Of a DNA stretch of 64,000 nt, positions 1 to 13,000 are shown in pieces; position 1 is the first letter of the stretch; every line of letters begins with the position of its first letter. The translations under genes were made by a program, and so were the position numbers. Source of the DNA: Leguminivora glycinivorella (lineage: Eukaryota; Arthropoda; Insecta; Lepidoptera; Tortricidae); contig NC_062998.1 of NCBI RefSeq assembly GCF_023078275.1, positions 12,738,416 to 12,802,415 on the forward strand, read 5' to 3'. Below the pieces are notes generated by a model. That model saw nothing but the letters and a program-made list of their open reading frames with translations. It did no database searches and had not been told where the DNA came from.

Positions 1-417
1 AGGACAATATTTTATAAAAAAAAGTTACTTTGCAGGCCTAGGCCTATAAAATAGTATGAAATCCCTTTACAGTCCTCTCGAGTTGTTGCGCCCAAAAAGC
101 GATACTTCCCAGCCCATTTTAAGGAACGTAAAGACTATTATTTCATTGCATGTTTGAGAAAAATATTTTTAGGTCTACATCAGTTGTAGACTTGTAGTGA
201 TGAGAAAGCGCCGTAATTCTCTAGCAATTTAGGTATCTGGTGATCAAGCTTAAATTGGGCATTTTTACAGTTTTTCCAGTTAATGGGTCAAAGAGAGTAG
301 AGCTACATACCATCACACTACTCCGATTGTAGGTGAGTTTTTACCATGCGTTATAAAATGGACACTAAGATACAAAATTGATCTAAATGTCTTATTTATT
401 TATTGTTATTTCCTTTA

Positions 418-554
418 TTTATTTCTTTTCTTAGATTAGGTTTTTTACAATATGAGTATAAAAGTAAAATAAAATAAAACACTTACAAAACAATATAAAA
501 CATATAAACACATTATAAAAAACCTAACCTAGGGTGCCGCCAGCAGCGGGGCAG
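418..554 (+). repeat. Dispersed element tail, copy 1 (ends GGTGCCGCCAGCAGCGGGG)
   Basis: TTTACAATATGAGTATAAAA, CTTACAAAACAATATAAAAC and AACCTAACCTAGGGTGCCGC occur in the same order at 40033-40170, with about 95% identity. Probably the 3'UTR of a LINE; no coding part attached. In the receptor intron downstream of exon 4. Confidence 0.7.
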
Positions 555-1803
555 TTATTATCAATTACAGTATAGGACTTATAATTAAAACATATCCCTG
601 CAAAACTACGCACCATGTTGCGGAATTTCATGAGGGCTATTCTTTCATTTTAAACTGAACTGACACCGCACACGTCAGAAAAAACAGCGCTCTCCTGACT
701 ATAATCATACATTTCTGGTCATGCTTTAATTGATCTGACTATGTAAGTATGTATTTAGCGTAAGATTTTAGGGAAAAAGTGCGTGCTCGCGTGAGTCATA
801 ACTCCGCGTGTCTCGTGTGAACTCCCCCGCCCAAATGGAAGCAAACAAGCACAAAACACACATGTTTTATTACGGCGGAGCGATCAAACAACCCGTCAGA
901 CTGGATTTGACCGATCACGGGCCGCCGGCTGTTGCCATTGAATTCCTAGCGTTTTGAAAGGAGGCATGTACTCATAAATCTTGACTCTTTGAATCGACAG
1001 CACTCTCCATAACTCCGTTAAAAAAATGTTCAATGTTATCAATAATTGACCTCGTAATGGGTACCAAGACCCCTTTCTCGAAAAACAGTATGTTTCATTG
1101 TTGACAAAATAAAAATCACAATTGCAGAAGGCAATCTGAGCTTGAAAAATATAGATTAATATGACCGACTTTAGAAACGTGATACAATAATGTAAACACT
1201 CGCAACTCCCGATGTGGCAGAGTTGTTGTGTCGGCAGGGCACAAATTTATTATTCAGGGAGACTAAAAATATAAATACAAAAATGAGAAAGGACAATAAA
1301 ACACGCCGTTCTCTGGCGTGGGTCGCGGGAGCGGGGCCGGGCTGCGGCGCTACCCCCGCGGGGTACCTCGCCACCGTCACAATCGCTCACGCTTTGTAAG
1401 TGTATCGTAGCTAGCTCTCCTTATCACTTTTCTATAGTAGTCCGACAGAGCCAGACTGCGTTTCGTTTGCCACGTAGCGTCAACGATAGTCACTATGGCT
1501 AGGCTGGCTGTTCTTGCTCTTGTATTATGGTAATAGTTATTAAAGTGAGTAAGAGCGGAAGGAATGGTAATAGTACGAAATGCTTTTCTTAACTTTATAA
1601 TTCAAGGCACTATTTTTTCTGTTTGTTTTACGAAGTAAATAATGAAGTTTTTTTTGCCAATTTGTCGTTTATGAAATTTTTACGGTATAAATATTTATGA
1701 ACGTTGTAAGCAGGTACCAAAGTTATATTATTTATCTTATCTATCCATAGAATTTATATTAGATAATATGGAGTGTTAAAGAACGCCGGGATAACGCAAG
1801 GAG

Positions 1804-1818
1804 GATGATGATGATGAT
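1804..1818 (+). repeat. (GAT)n microsatellite
   Basis: Five GAT units, flanked on both sides by GGAGTG-TxAAAGAAC words (1770 and 1820), so the flank itself is a short direct duplication. Confidence 0.8.
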
Positions 1819-2584
1819 GGAGTGTCAAAGAACATAAATATAACTGTTGTACAGGTGTAGTGCAGCATAGACGTAATAGTTTTCCATCGTATTTAATTTT
1901 CTCGGAAATGTTCATATTTTGTCATGTTATTTCAGTCAACATCAGAAAAACGATTTTTATACTAGATCTGTCTATTTTAAGAATAAAAAAATACCTAGCT
2001 TTTTTACCTAAAACCTTTTTAAACCTAGCCAGGTGCGCAATAAATTAAAATAACGATATATGGAACACAATGGTAGGTACGTAGTCATTGCTACCAACCA
2101 ACCTAACTTTCGACAAGCCAGATTTGGTTCATTTTATTTATTGGACTGGCGTACATACCTATTTGATACGGTTTATATTTCCGGAGACCGACATTTTATT
2201 GCAGTATTTCTCTAAATAAAGTTAATAAAATAAACACCGCGGCCCATTTTATTATTTTTATTTTATGGATGAATGAATACAACCCACTAGTGTTTGATTG
2301 AAGTGCGACCAAAATATACAAAACAAATACTAGTTCAATAAATATACGAATCACACCTACGTTAAATAATACGATCAAATATTCGCTTAACGACTTTGCG
2401 TACCTACATTCCTTCATGCTGTGGGGATCCCTTTTCTCTGCAGCTATATGTATACAGTTATGCAACAAAAATATGTATGCAAGAAATACATATGTGCAAC
2501 ATATCTTGACGGAATGTGCACGGAATGAAAGCGAGAGAAAATCTTTGCTGAGCAGACTCAATGTAAATAGATTGGATTTTCTGT

Positions 2585-3010
2585 ACAGCTCTAGACTTTT
2601 AGCTCTACACTCAATAAAATAATTGCTAACTACCATCATAAACCATAAGACTATTTATTTGTGTACGTTACTGCAACGACATAAGGTTTACCAATAGACA
2701 GCTATGTCACTGTAAAACACTTTAAAGCTTTGTCACAGTAAACTTCAAATTGGACAGGTAATCGCAGTAAGCAAATACTCAATATTCAAAATGACAAGGT
2801 TGTAATTAGGTACGAGTTCAATTTGTTATGACTTATGATAAACATTAAGATTAAACTGACAAACAACGTCAAACTAGTAGCGGAAAAAATAATCGTCCAA
2901 GTAACCGGCCAGTATTAATACCCCTAAATACAGAAAAAGGTAAACAACCTCTGCAATGCGATATACACAATGTTGTATTACGAGTACAATAGAATGGGCA
3001 CGTAAAAAAT
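2585..3010. mobile_element. Partial copy of the 48.8-49.5 kb TIR element
   Basis: The words GCTCTACACTCAATAAAATA, GGTTTACCAATAGACAGC, CAAATTGGACAGGTA, ACGAGTTCAATTTG and CAATGTTGTATTACG occur in the same order, inverted, in 48950-49365. The termini with ACACCGTGTTTC are not found, so this copy is truncated at both ends. Divergence by eye is around 10-15%. Confidence 0.75.
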
Positions 3011-3127
3011 AACTAATAAATAATTTAAAAATAGTACCCCCTAATAATCAATGAATCGATTCTGAACAAAAAAAAAAAGAAATACATATATTTAATAAGA
3101 GTTTTGAATGATTCACGGTTCTTTTCA

Positions 3128-3632
3128 TAAGACTTATATTGACCGGGATATAGACCGTGATAACCTTTTTGATTTTTGTCGAGCTCCCGATATTTCGACG
3201 CAGTTGCCTGCATCATGATCACGGAAAATTGACGAAGGCGGGCGACAAAAACAGGGTAATTTCGACGGAACGCCACTACATACGTATTGGTAAGAGAAGC
3301 CATTGAGATTCACAAATATAAAAATTTCAATCGTGAGGATGGCTTCAAAGTCTTCAAACTATCAAATGTATGGAATCTAATGAAGTCAGAATTGAACAAA
3401 CGTAGTGACACTGTGACTGTAGTGTGTTTGGAACTTTGGACACACCATCGAGTGTGCCGCCGTCGCGCGCGAAGGAGGGTAGATCGCGCGCTGTCTATGC
3501 AACTTTGACATCCACCCGCCTTCGTCAGTTTTCCGTGATCATGATGCATGCAACTGCGTCAAAATATCGGGAGCTCGACAAAAATCAAAAAGGTAATCAC
3601 GGTCTATATCCCGGTCAATATAAGTCATACGT
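3128..3632. mobile_element. Penelope-like element 3' fragment flanked by inverted 3'UTR arms
   Basis: The 3128-3242 stretch (GACCGGGATATAGACCGTGA onward) is an inverted copy of 3517-3632 (ending TATATCCCGGTCAATATAAG). Both include the words GGGAGCTCGACAAAAATC and ATGATCACGG. Between them on the plus strand is the end of a PLE protein, REAIEIHKYKNFNREDGFK, the same C-terminal motif as in the complete PLE at 30.9 kb (REAIEISRHPNFNRDSGW). A variable tail follows. Only the last part of the GIY-YIG endonuclease region survives and no complete ORF is left. It sits in the intron downstream of exon 4. Confidence 0.75.
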
Positions 3633-3658
3633 CATATACTTAATATTACAATGAGCTT

Positions 3659-3816
3659 AAAGATAAAGAACCACTCGTAAGATTTCCCGTAGGTACAGCT
3701 TCAGTTTGTAGACCTTACAAAGCACGCGCACGCGCCGTTACTACGTAGAACAAGCAAACTAAGACGCGTACGTCTTGCCGTCGCAGGTTGCGGACGGCGT
3801 CAGCCGGATCCGATTG
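3659..3816 (-). pseudogene. Decayed partial duplicate of GABA-B-R1 exon 4
   Basis: Aligning this stretch by eye with 3872-4019 shows roughly 80-85% identity over about 150 bp, including the end of the exon (TACG.GTGGTTCTTTATC on the minus strand) and the coding block SDPADAVRNLRRQD. The copy lacks the 5' third of the exon and so has no acceptor of its own. Its donor position reads TTTAAG where the real exon has GGTAAG. It also has a small insertion that shifts the frame into a TAA after the TARARAL segment. It cannot be a usable exon in this form. It lies in tandem, 55 bp downstream of the real exon in transcript direction. Confidence 0.85.
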
Positions 3817-3871
3817 TACCTATACTATACACAGTTAGGTATCTATTTGAGAAAAATATGTTTGCTCTTAC

Positions 3872-4088
3872 CGATAAAGAACCACACGTAAGATTTCCCG
3901 TATAGCTTCAGTTTGTAGACCTCGCAGAGAACACGACGCGCTGCCACCACGTAGAAAAGGCCCACTATGACGCGTGCGTCCTGCCGCCGCAGGTTGCGGA
4001 CGGCGTCGGCCGGATCCGACAGGAAGGACTGGCGCGTCACGATCTCGATGCTCGCCTTCTTGCAGTGCGCCTCGAGGTCCTCCACCGT
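3872..4088 (-). CDS. GABA-B-R1: GABA-B-R1 exon 4
   Basis: 217 bases, from acceptor GTTCCAG|ACGGTG to donor TTTATCG|GTAAGA, entering in phase 0 and leaving in phase 1. The 72 complete codons begin TVEDLEAHCKKASIEIVTRQ, include SFLSDPADAVRNLRRQDAR and end YVWFFI. The next exon should supply the rest of a Gly codon and then a Trp, as in the family sequence. It codes for part of lobe 2. A truncated, decayed duplicate sits 55 bp downstream in the intron (3659-3816). Confidence 0.95.
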
Positions 4089-7000
4089 CTGGAACATAAG
4101 CATCATGGTTACCTGTCCCTGGTTAGATCTGTTTTGTACCACGTAACTGACGATATACAACGTATGCAAATTTGAAGTCGCGCCAGTAGATTCTGGCTCT
4201 GTTCGGTTCGAAATGATACGTAGCAATCATGGCCCAACTTTTGATAGAGTATTGCTCTAAATTCCAGTAACTCACTTAAAAAAAAAAAATGTCAAAACCT
4301 CTGCCAACTTTGCGTGGCATAAGTCCATACTTAGTCTAAAATGCTACGAATCGGCACTTAAAACTTATGAACTAAGAATAAATAGGAACTTAGTTAACAT
4401 GAACTTCACCTACTTACCCATCACAAACAAAAATTCTTACTTCAACTCTTTACTCAAAGTGTCTGAGATAGAAGTGAAAATATTATTACGGTGTGAGAAT
4501 GCAAAATAGAGGCTCAAGAACACTTCAAACCCACTTATGCAGAAAAAACCGGAGGCGCTCTAATTACATTGAATCCAGCGTGAAAGACTCTGGCCTCATT
4601 CATTGCGTGGAACTACGCGGCCCTAAAGGCGAATTCTAATCACAAAAATATCATCTTAGTTTGATATTACTCTCGACATGACTTAATAGAATATTTATTC
4701 AATGAACAAAAGCACGCCGTTTAGCACCGCATTGGTATTGAAGCGTCACTAAGTAAGAACGTAAGCGCCAACCGACAAAAGGTATTATCGTAGAACGTCT
4801 CTTATTATATGATACAAGCGAGATGCGCTCAAATCAATGTCATATCATGATAATATTTAAATGACGGGAATGCGCCTCCTTGTTACAGAAAGCTGCGCTG
4901 CGCCGTGTCGGAGTGTTTAGAAAAACTCTTTCATTTTAATTTGAATAGTAACAAACCTGCAACCATTATGAACCGACCTGCACTTATATCATCTTCATTA
5001 TTGTCTTTTCATACTATTTGCATACAATTTTAAATTTTATCTAGACACGCGGTAGCGTGTCAAGCCAAGTTCAAGTAAAAGAACTGGCGATCGTCTTTTC
5101 ATGCCACGCGCTATTTATTTTTAATGTTCCTCGGCAATATTTTTGTCGTTTGAAATTTGCTGCCGTTTTTTCAATAATAATGATGCCTTAATATTTGAGG
5201 CTCATATATTTTTTTTGTCGCCACAATATTAAAACACAGGCAAATTATATTATTGTATGCCCGACTTAACTTCCCGTTTAATATTTTAGTTGCCCGGTTA
5301 ATTATATGCCTTTATTTTTGTATAATATACATATGACTGCGCACCACGCACCATTGGTGAAAAAAATATTATCATTAAGTACCTACAGGTTGGAAAAAAA
5401 TATTGCGCCATCACCCATATAACCTTCCACACATACATCAAATGAAAGTTTGTGCCCATACTCCAAAATAAATAACTCACGAGATTTTACTTAAAGGAGA
5501 CATTATTAATCTTAAATATATTCTGATTCATATAGATTTCTTATGAATAACCTAAGTAGGTACATATAATGATTCAGACAGGATAAGATCTCGAAACTTG
5601 AAATCGTTTCCACACTTCAGTTACTTTCATTCATGACTGATACTTTCTCCGAGTGCCTTGAATAAAATATTCATTTCCATTTCCATACAACTATCCTTCA
5701 GCCATTTGAAGCAATCCGATTTAGTAAATATGGGTTCTTAAATTTTCCGACCTCTCAATTGTATCGAGGGAGTGCCACAATTCCTTTATCCTGTTTCACG
5801 GATTTCGTAAGGGATTTTAAGAGCGGTAAGGGGGGTGGGGTGAGTTTACCTTTAATGACATAAATCAAGAGCGACATTTAAACTTTAGCAATTTACGTTC
5901 GCATCGATGTGTAATTAGTTGAAGCGAATCTCATCTGTGAGGAGTGATATCCAAATATGAATGAATAGATATCCCGTGAAGCGTCCTATAGACACCGTGT
6001 GTCCATAACTTTTGTTGGCGAGTAGCGCCCTATAGACACACCGTGTCTATAAGAGTAGTGTTGCTATTGGTGGGCTTCTTTGTCAGATTTGGTTGTGTTG
6101 TCACTCCCGATTGGATTAAAAATCAGTGTGAGACAGTTCTACCAACATAAAAACGCTGATATTCGGCATTTAACTCGAATCCAAGGCACCAAAAATAATA
6201 AATTTCCGAAACGTGACATTGTAATGGCGGCACAGCGACGCGTTAGCACGCGTAAACACTGCGTAAATAAATAGTTCTTGTGTAGTGCATAGTGCGTCTT
6301 GGTGAAAACCAATGATATCTATCGACACGGAATTTTATAACGATCAAAATACTTTAATAATAAATGTGAAATATGTAAACAAGTTATGTGTAAAAAGGCA
6401 AAGTGTTCTAATGAGTGACACAAACAAATGAAAAAATAATACAAACAAATGAAACTCGAAAAGGAATGTTTGTTTTTCGATTGATAATCACAGGTTAGTT
6501 ACATTTTTCTAATTCTCATGTATAGCATATTTAAGCAGCTTTCTAACGATGTATGACATATGTTATATAATTATAAAACATAAGCACAATTTTAAATTAA
6601 GTATCAAAAGGTAACCTCAAGTTTTTCTACTCAAATTCGCTGGGCACTTACGGCCATTTTGAATTTTGGCGGGAGGTCGCTCCACGGGATATTCATTGAT
6701 AAGTTCAAATTCGCCTTTATCAAAATGTTACTTGCCACTGGTGTTTATTGTTAACTAAATGTACTTTGAAAAGGGTTATCTTTGCTATAGTAGACTAATT
6801 TCTGCTAAAAGGGTGATGTGGTACGATTTTAACTTAATAATTTATGTAGCTACATCGAAAATATGCAAAAAATAATTCAGTTATTATGTATATTAACTTA
6901 CTGTGCTTTGGAAGTTGGACGAAATTTAATAGTTAAAGCTGATCTTGTTCGTTTATGTTCAATTGATTGAATATCTTTAGTCTAAAGTTATTGTAATTGT

Positions 7001-10000
7001 TAACAAAATCTAATGTCATAAAATCGAAAAACTACTGTCTTAACTGACTCTCTCAAATTTAATGCGTGAATTGTCGCCTTTTTAAAAATTCGCTTTCTTA
7101 ACTTTTTCGTAAGCCTCTGAAGATACTGGTTCAGCTACATTTTATATTTTCAAAACTTTAAATACCTAGGTAGTATATTATATTTAATATACTCGTAACG
7201 TAAGTCTTCCATTTCCGCCAGACGCACACCAAAATGTCAATCATAATTATAATGAAATACATTTAAGCTCGGGTTTACTGTTTATGTAGAAACAATAATG
7301 GGTGCTAACCAAGAACACAGTTTATCTATTAGCAGACAAAGAGGTTGGCGTGTAGCACCGCACTCGAAGTCGATATGAACACGTAGCTCATCAAATGATC
7401 GGTAGTCACGCGAGCGGTTGTTGAGTCGATATCAAACGTATTGGAAGTGGTCAAACACATCTAAACAGGGGCTAATTTCATGTCAACGCGAGCTCATTTA
7501 GACATGTGATGTGTTGTTACTTATTTTAGTACCAGTTAGGACTTTCGATTGACCCGTGGAACATGGCGGATCGTTCTGTTTGTGATCGTGTGTTTGATAC
7601 GATATTATGCAGTAAATAGCCTACGCAAAGGGTGCAGTTGATGAAGAATTCGTTTGGAGATGCGAATATTCAATTCTACGGACATCACTCGGCAGTTCGT
7701 GGTCCCGGCCGCCATCATGCTTTGTACTGCTGCTCCAGCTATCCTCCAGTGCAACGCGAAGGCCTAATCACTTACATGCACACATCGGTGTTTTTTATAT
7801 CTATGTAATACACTTGTATTGGCAAAAGGCCCACGAGGCTGCCATATTGAATAATTGAATAGTACCAGTTACTTATTTTAGTACCAGCCGAGAAATCAGT
7901 TGTATTGATATGTCATACTTGTACCTCAAAAGCTTGACTCTTTTTTTGTATCTGTAAGCGAGAGCTCGATGAAACGAGCGCGGCCAAAGGGAACTTATAC
8001 AATTTGTCACTAGATATGCGCTTTATTTTGAGCTTTCTAATGAGTTTATGACATAAACCAATCAAACCCTAAAATCACATTTGTACCTAATGTCAAGCAA
8101 ATTCATCGAAACAAACATCTCATCGGCTTTTAGCAATGTGGGACTAGCCGAACTTCTGCTCTTAATCATCATGATCTTGATCTTCGACGGATTGCGAACG
8201 GTGACGGAACAGCTCCATAAACAAGTGATTAGGGCCTGACGGCAAGCGAACTCACCGAAATGAACACTTCTTCGGCTTGTTGTAGTATAGCGATGCGCGA
8301 CCATCCAAATTTCTGCATGAGCTTTATCCTCGTCGGGTTGTGGACGGTGGCCGACGGGTGCGTGCGGAACAGAGTAGGAAAGCGCGCGCGGTCGGAGAGC
8401 GCGGGCGATGAGGCGCCATAACATAGCTGCAAAAATATGGGATAGTTACTTACACATTATTTTCACTGTTATAGACAAAATAGAAGAAATTTCATGGAGC
8501 ACGTAAATTTTAAAACAACGGTATTTTGGAATAAACGAACATACATCATTTATTGTACACTGAGAGAAAATAAAACCAGTTTTCATGTTCGTTCAACAAG
8601 TTTTTTGGTTAAAATAGCGCCTACGTGCTCTTTGGTTCAAACAACAAGCTACTTGTCATTTGAATCGGCAATATATTTGAATCAACAAGTCGATTTTATA
8701 AAAACAACCTGACACATATTGTTTTAAACATACGTTTGGCTGATTCAAACGGATAAACCGCAACAAGTCGAACTTGTTAAATTCACAATGCAAATTTCTC
8801 TCAGTGTATTCCGAATTTCAAGTCCCTGCAAAAACACAGTTCTTATATTATACTAACTAGTCATTGTTTTGCATTGTTAGAGCAAATATGTCACGCTTTT
8901 TAGAGTCACTACAAAAACAAAACTATAATGGAGTATAAAGTCAAAAAACAAAATAATCATTTTCAGGCAACAAATGTCATTTATGTAGCCGGAATTTGTT
9001 TTTGGGCGAATAAAAGCTTTGATCCTGGATGGGAATGTGAACGTGAGGAATTGAATGCGTAGCGGCACGGGATTTAAATAGTAACCGCCTTCGCTGATCC
9101 TTTAACCAAACTCACCATGTACTTATAAGTGAAGTGCTTAGAATCTAAAAAAAAATCATTTTGACGCAAACATAGTCCGCGGCACCTTGCTCCGAAGCAG
9201 CAGGGCTTGGTGCGAGATTATGACGCTCAGACATAGACTACCCGTCCTTCTGTCATTAATACAATCAGGAAAAGACGTAGGTATGATCTATGTCGCGGCG
9301 AGATATTGTCGTGCCAATCATGTATTAGGACAAATCTCCCACCAATATATACATGCCTTTTATTCATAACGAGCCGTGGCCGCGGGTTCACGAATGTGTG
9401 GCTTTGATTCAGTTGATATTGTGTCAGCCGAGAAAAAGGTTCACAAGTGGGTACTCTATGAATATTAGCTCAAGTCCCGGGAAACCGACGGAATTCTTGA
9501 GTAAAACAGGATAAGAAGGGTTCGTTTGCATTCAACACTCTACGTTAAGCCATTGATAAAAAACGTAATGTAAAAATTTTGTTCCTTAATTTTCTTAATT
9601 TTTCGCAACTTTTAAGGTCAACAAGCGCGGTAAACAGTAGATTATGATTTATAAAATGTTGATTCTATCGCGGCTTGACTTTGGTAAGTTCTATTAAGTG
9701 TTGATATATCTGGTTTTTAGTTTTAACTGCTTTTCATTGAGTTTGTTTAGTTGTACGTATATTTATTTCATAGGCCCACGTTATTCTTCTTTTCTCTTTT
9801 CATGTTACATATGTATGTTCAAACACAGTGCTATATGGGCTAGCTTCGCCGTTAAACATTTGGTACCTGGATGATGGCACGCTCGGGGGCAAACCGAACG
9901 AAGTGGAGCAGGACCTGCGTAATCTTCTGCCACTTTTTCGGGATCTGGGTTTAGAAGTAAACCCTGAAAAATGTGAGTTTTTTCCCTGCAGTGTAGAGTC

Positions 10001-13000
10001 CCGTGTTTCTTTCCCTGTGTTCAGTAGTTTGCTTCCTGGGCTCAAGGAAGTGTCGGCTCACTCTTTATCTTTGCTGGGCTCTCCAATTTGTTCAGAGGCT
10101 GTTCCTGAAGCCTTTAATAAGAGAAGGCAGCTTCTTTTGATGGCTGCGGAAAGATTAAAAGATCTTCCGGCACACGTAGCACTGGTTCTTTTGCGGGTTT
10201 GTTTTGCTGTGCCTAAAATTATTTATTTTCTGCGCACCGTACCAACCTGGTTGCACCCAGTTCACATCGACTCCTTTGACGGTGTATTGAAGGAATCGGT
10301 GGAACGTTTGTTAAATGTCTCCCTAAATCCAGATCAGTGGGCTCTAGCGTCCTTGCCCATACGGAAGGGTGGATTGGGTATACGACGTGCTCGGGATATT
10401 AGTCTGCCGGCCTTCTTAGCATCGTCAGAGGGGTCGTGGGTCTTGTTACTAAAATACTATCTTTGAATGACGACAGAGCCACGATTCTTTTCGCGTCTGA
10501 TGGTGTTGCGTAAGTGCTGTGGCGGCCTGGCAGACTTTAAACCCAAATACATCGTTGCCGGATAAACCGCACATACAACGGATGTGGGATGAAATAGGTG
10601 TGAGACGGGTTTTTGATAGCCTGCTGGAAAATGCTGTAGGTGCAGATAAGGCGAGACTTTTGGCTGTTGCAAGGCCTGAAGCTGGTGCATGGCTACAAGC
10701 ACTACCCTCTCCGCACATAGGTACTCTTCTCGACAACGACTCAATGCGGGTGGCTGTCGCTCTTCGCCTGGGCTGCGATGTTTGCGAACCTCATAAATGC
10801 ATCTGCGGCTCTATGGTGGAGAGTAATGGCCATCATGCGTTGAGTTGTTGTCGGTGTATGGGGAGGTTTCCACGGCACCATGCCCTCAATGACATTATTA
10901 GGAGAGCACTTGTGTCGGCAAATGTGCCGTGCATGTTAGAACCTCCAGGCCTCAGCCGGTCCGATGGAAAAAGGCCAGACGGGCTGACACTCGTACCGTG
11001 GGAGAAGGGTAAGTGCCTACTCTGGGACGCTACGTGTGTCGGCACGTTTGCCGCCTCGCACATCGGCCGGACAGTCCGGACTGCTGGAGCAGCGGCTGAA
11101 CTAGCAGCATCACGGAAGCGCGACAAATATTCGGCGCTGCTGTCGCGCTATCTATTTGTCCCGTTGGCAGTGGAGACGTCGGGGTGTTTGTGTGCGGAGG
11201 GGAGAGCCTTTTTGATCGAATTGGGGCGGCGGCTCAGCGAGAGAGGCCATGACCCTCGTTCCGGGTCTTTTCTGATGCAAAGGCTGTCTATCGCAATTCA
11301 GCGTGGGAACGCATCAAGTGTGATGGGCACCTTTGCATCTGAGAGGGCTCGGAACGAGTTTTGTGAATAGAATTTAGTTTTATAGTAATGTTAGTTTTAA
11401 TAGAGTAGTATTATATTAATTAGTATTTTTAAGTTAGTTTTACATGTATTGATGACTTTTGAATAAGTGCTATATTGTCATTACTACTATACGGTTAATA
11501 GTTTGGCTGTCACACTTGTCGCTACGGAATGAGTAAAATTTTAATGTTTAATTCTGATAGGTGATAGCGCTGATAGCAATTCAACAAGTCCTGATTTTTC
11601 GCACATCACCGGAAGATTTACACGAAATGTTTTTTTAAACTTCAGGAGTTTTTTAAAGCACCTTTGTTGCTTAGGGCCTAAGCTGCTAGGGCTGGTTCGC
11701 TTTACTGCTGAAGCCTTAGGCATTAAACCTGAAACTTTAAACAGAATTCGCATTGATCCCCTTATTTATTCTACGAAGAAGTAGCGAAATAATCAAAGGT
11801 ATACCCATAATAACCCAACACTTCCCAGAGGGCCGTCTTTCACTTTTGCTTTAAATAAGTACATTAAGGATAAGGGTTTGTTCGTATTTAAATAGAAAAA
11901 AAAACCGTATTCATTTTAGCTTTGGAGAGAAAATGTGGGTGTATTTAGCAGCTTCTATTTAGTCACAGATAGCATTTCGTGGAAGAAGCTGTGGTCCTGG
12001 TTACTACAACTTAAAGCATACTTAATAAAATGTTTTTATTGTTAATTACTTTTTATTTAACCCCTATTTTATCTTTTTTATAATTTACAGCACATATATT
12101 TAAAAATCTTAAGCATAACGATACCCTCAAGAAGTATTTTTATTTATAGTTGTTATATATTCTACAGCGGAAAGGACCAGTTACTTATATAAATACTGTC
12201 AAACAGACCGTAATAACAATAACACTGTCTCGTCATTTTATTCATGAAAGCATTTAATTACGAGGAGAAAATATTTATGATATTATTAATATGCCAGCAT
12301 AAAAGGCTGTATTTTGGATTCATTTTTCCGCGTGATATACCGACTTCATTGCTTAACAATTAATCAACGTTACCACCTGCCGGTGTAGCCGAAGTGGCAA
12401 TAGTTGACGCTGCGTGGCGATCGAAGCGCAGTTTGGCTCTGTCGCTCCACTACAGGCCCCGTAGCCGAGAGCATTGCTTTTCCACGCCACCGAAACACCG
12501 CAGAAATGTGGTCTGGCTCTGTCGTGCCAACACGCTAGAGCGATATAGATAGATAGCTACGAAATAGATATTATCCTGAGCGTTTCGTGAGCGTTTCTGC
12601 ATTCGGCTAGGCACACAGAAGAGTGATAGGGAGAGCCAGCTACGATAGGCCTACGAACCGTAAGCGATTCTGGCGTTGGCTCGGGACCCTGCACCGTCGT
12701 TCCCAATATGCCGAGATTGCCGAGGATACCCACAAAGTCCGCCAATACATGCATATGATAAAACAGTGAATGCAATTTATGCGTCGCAATTTTTATTGAC
12801 AGTTTTCGTGCAGATGTTTTATATTTTTTTGAAATTTTTGCTGTAGTGATCCTATTTCAGATTATATTTTCTGCTACATGACGGGTATATACTAGATGTT
12901 TTTAATAACACAATCGATACAATAAACTGTAGGCCATACTTAGCCTTTGTTCACTGATTTTTAAAAATATCTTGTATTTTGAGTGATAGGATCAGAAATA

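Larger units (their letters stand above)
1..3127. other. GABA-B-R1 intron downstream of exon 4 (partial), no gene seen
   Basis: AT-rich intron DNA. It holds the LINE-like tail at 418-554, a GC-rich patch at 1305-1375, the GAT microsatellite and the truncated TIR-element copy at 2585-3010. The short ORFs have no recognisable protein and no codon pattern. The next receptor exon was looked for and is not here. Confidence 0.7.

Noticed and set aside
2196..2639. 147-residue minus-strand ORF with hydrophobic stretches
   Set aside because: AT-rich frame rich in Ile, Leu and Phe, overlapping the start of a TIR-element copy, with no start context, splice signals or homologous motif.
10449..11126. Minus-strand ORFs over the LINE relic
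   Set aside because: They are antisense shadows of the RT and nuclease frames, which carry the recognisable motifs.
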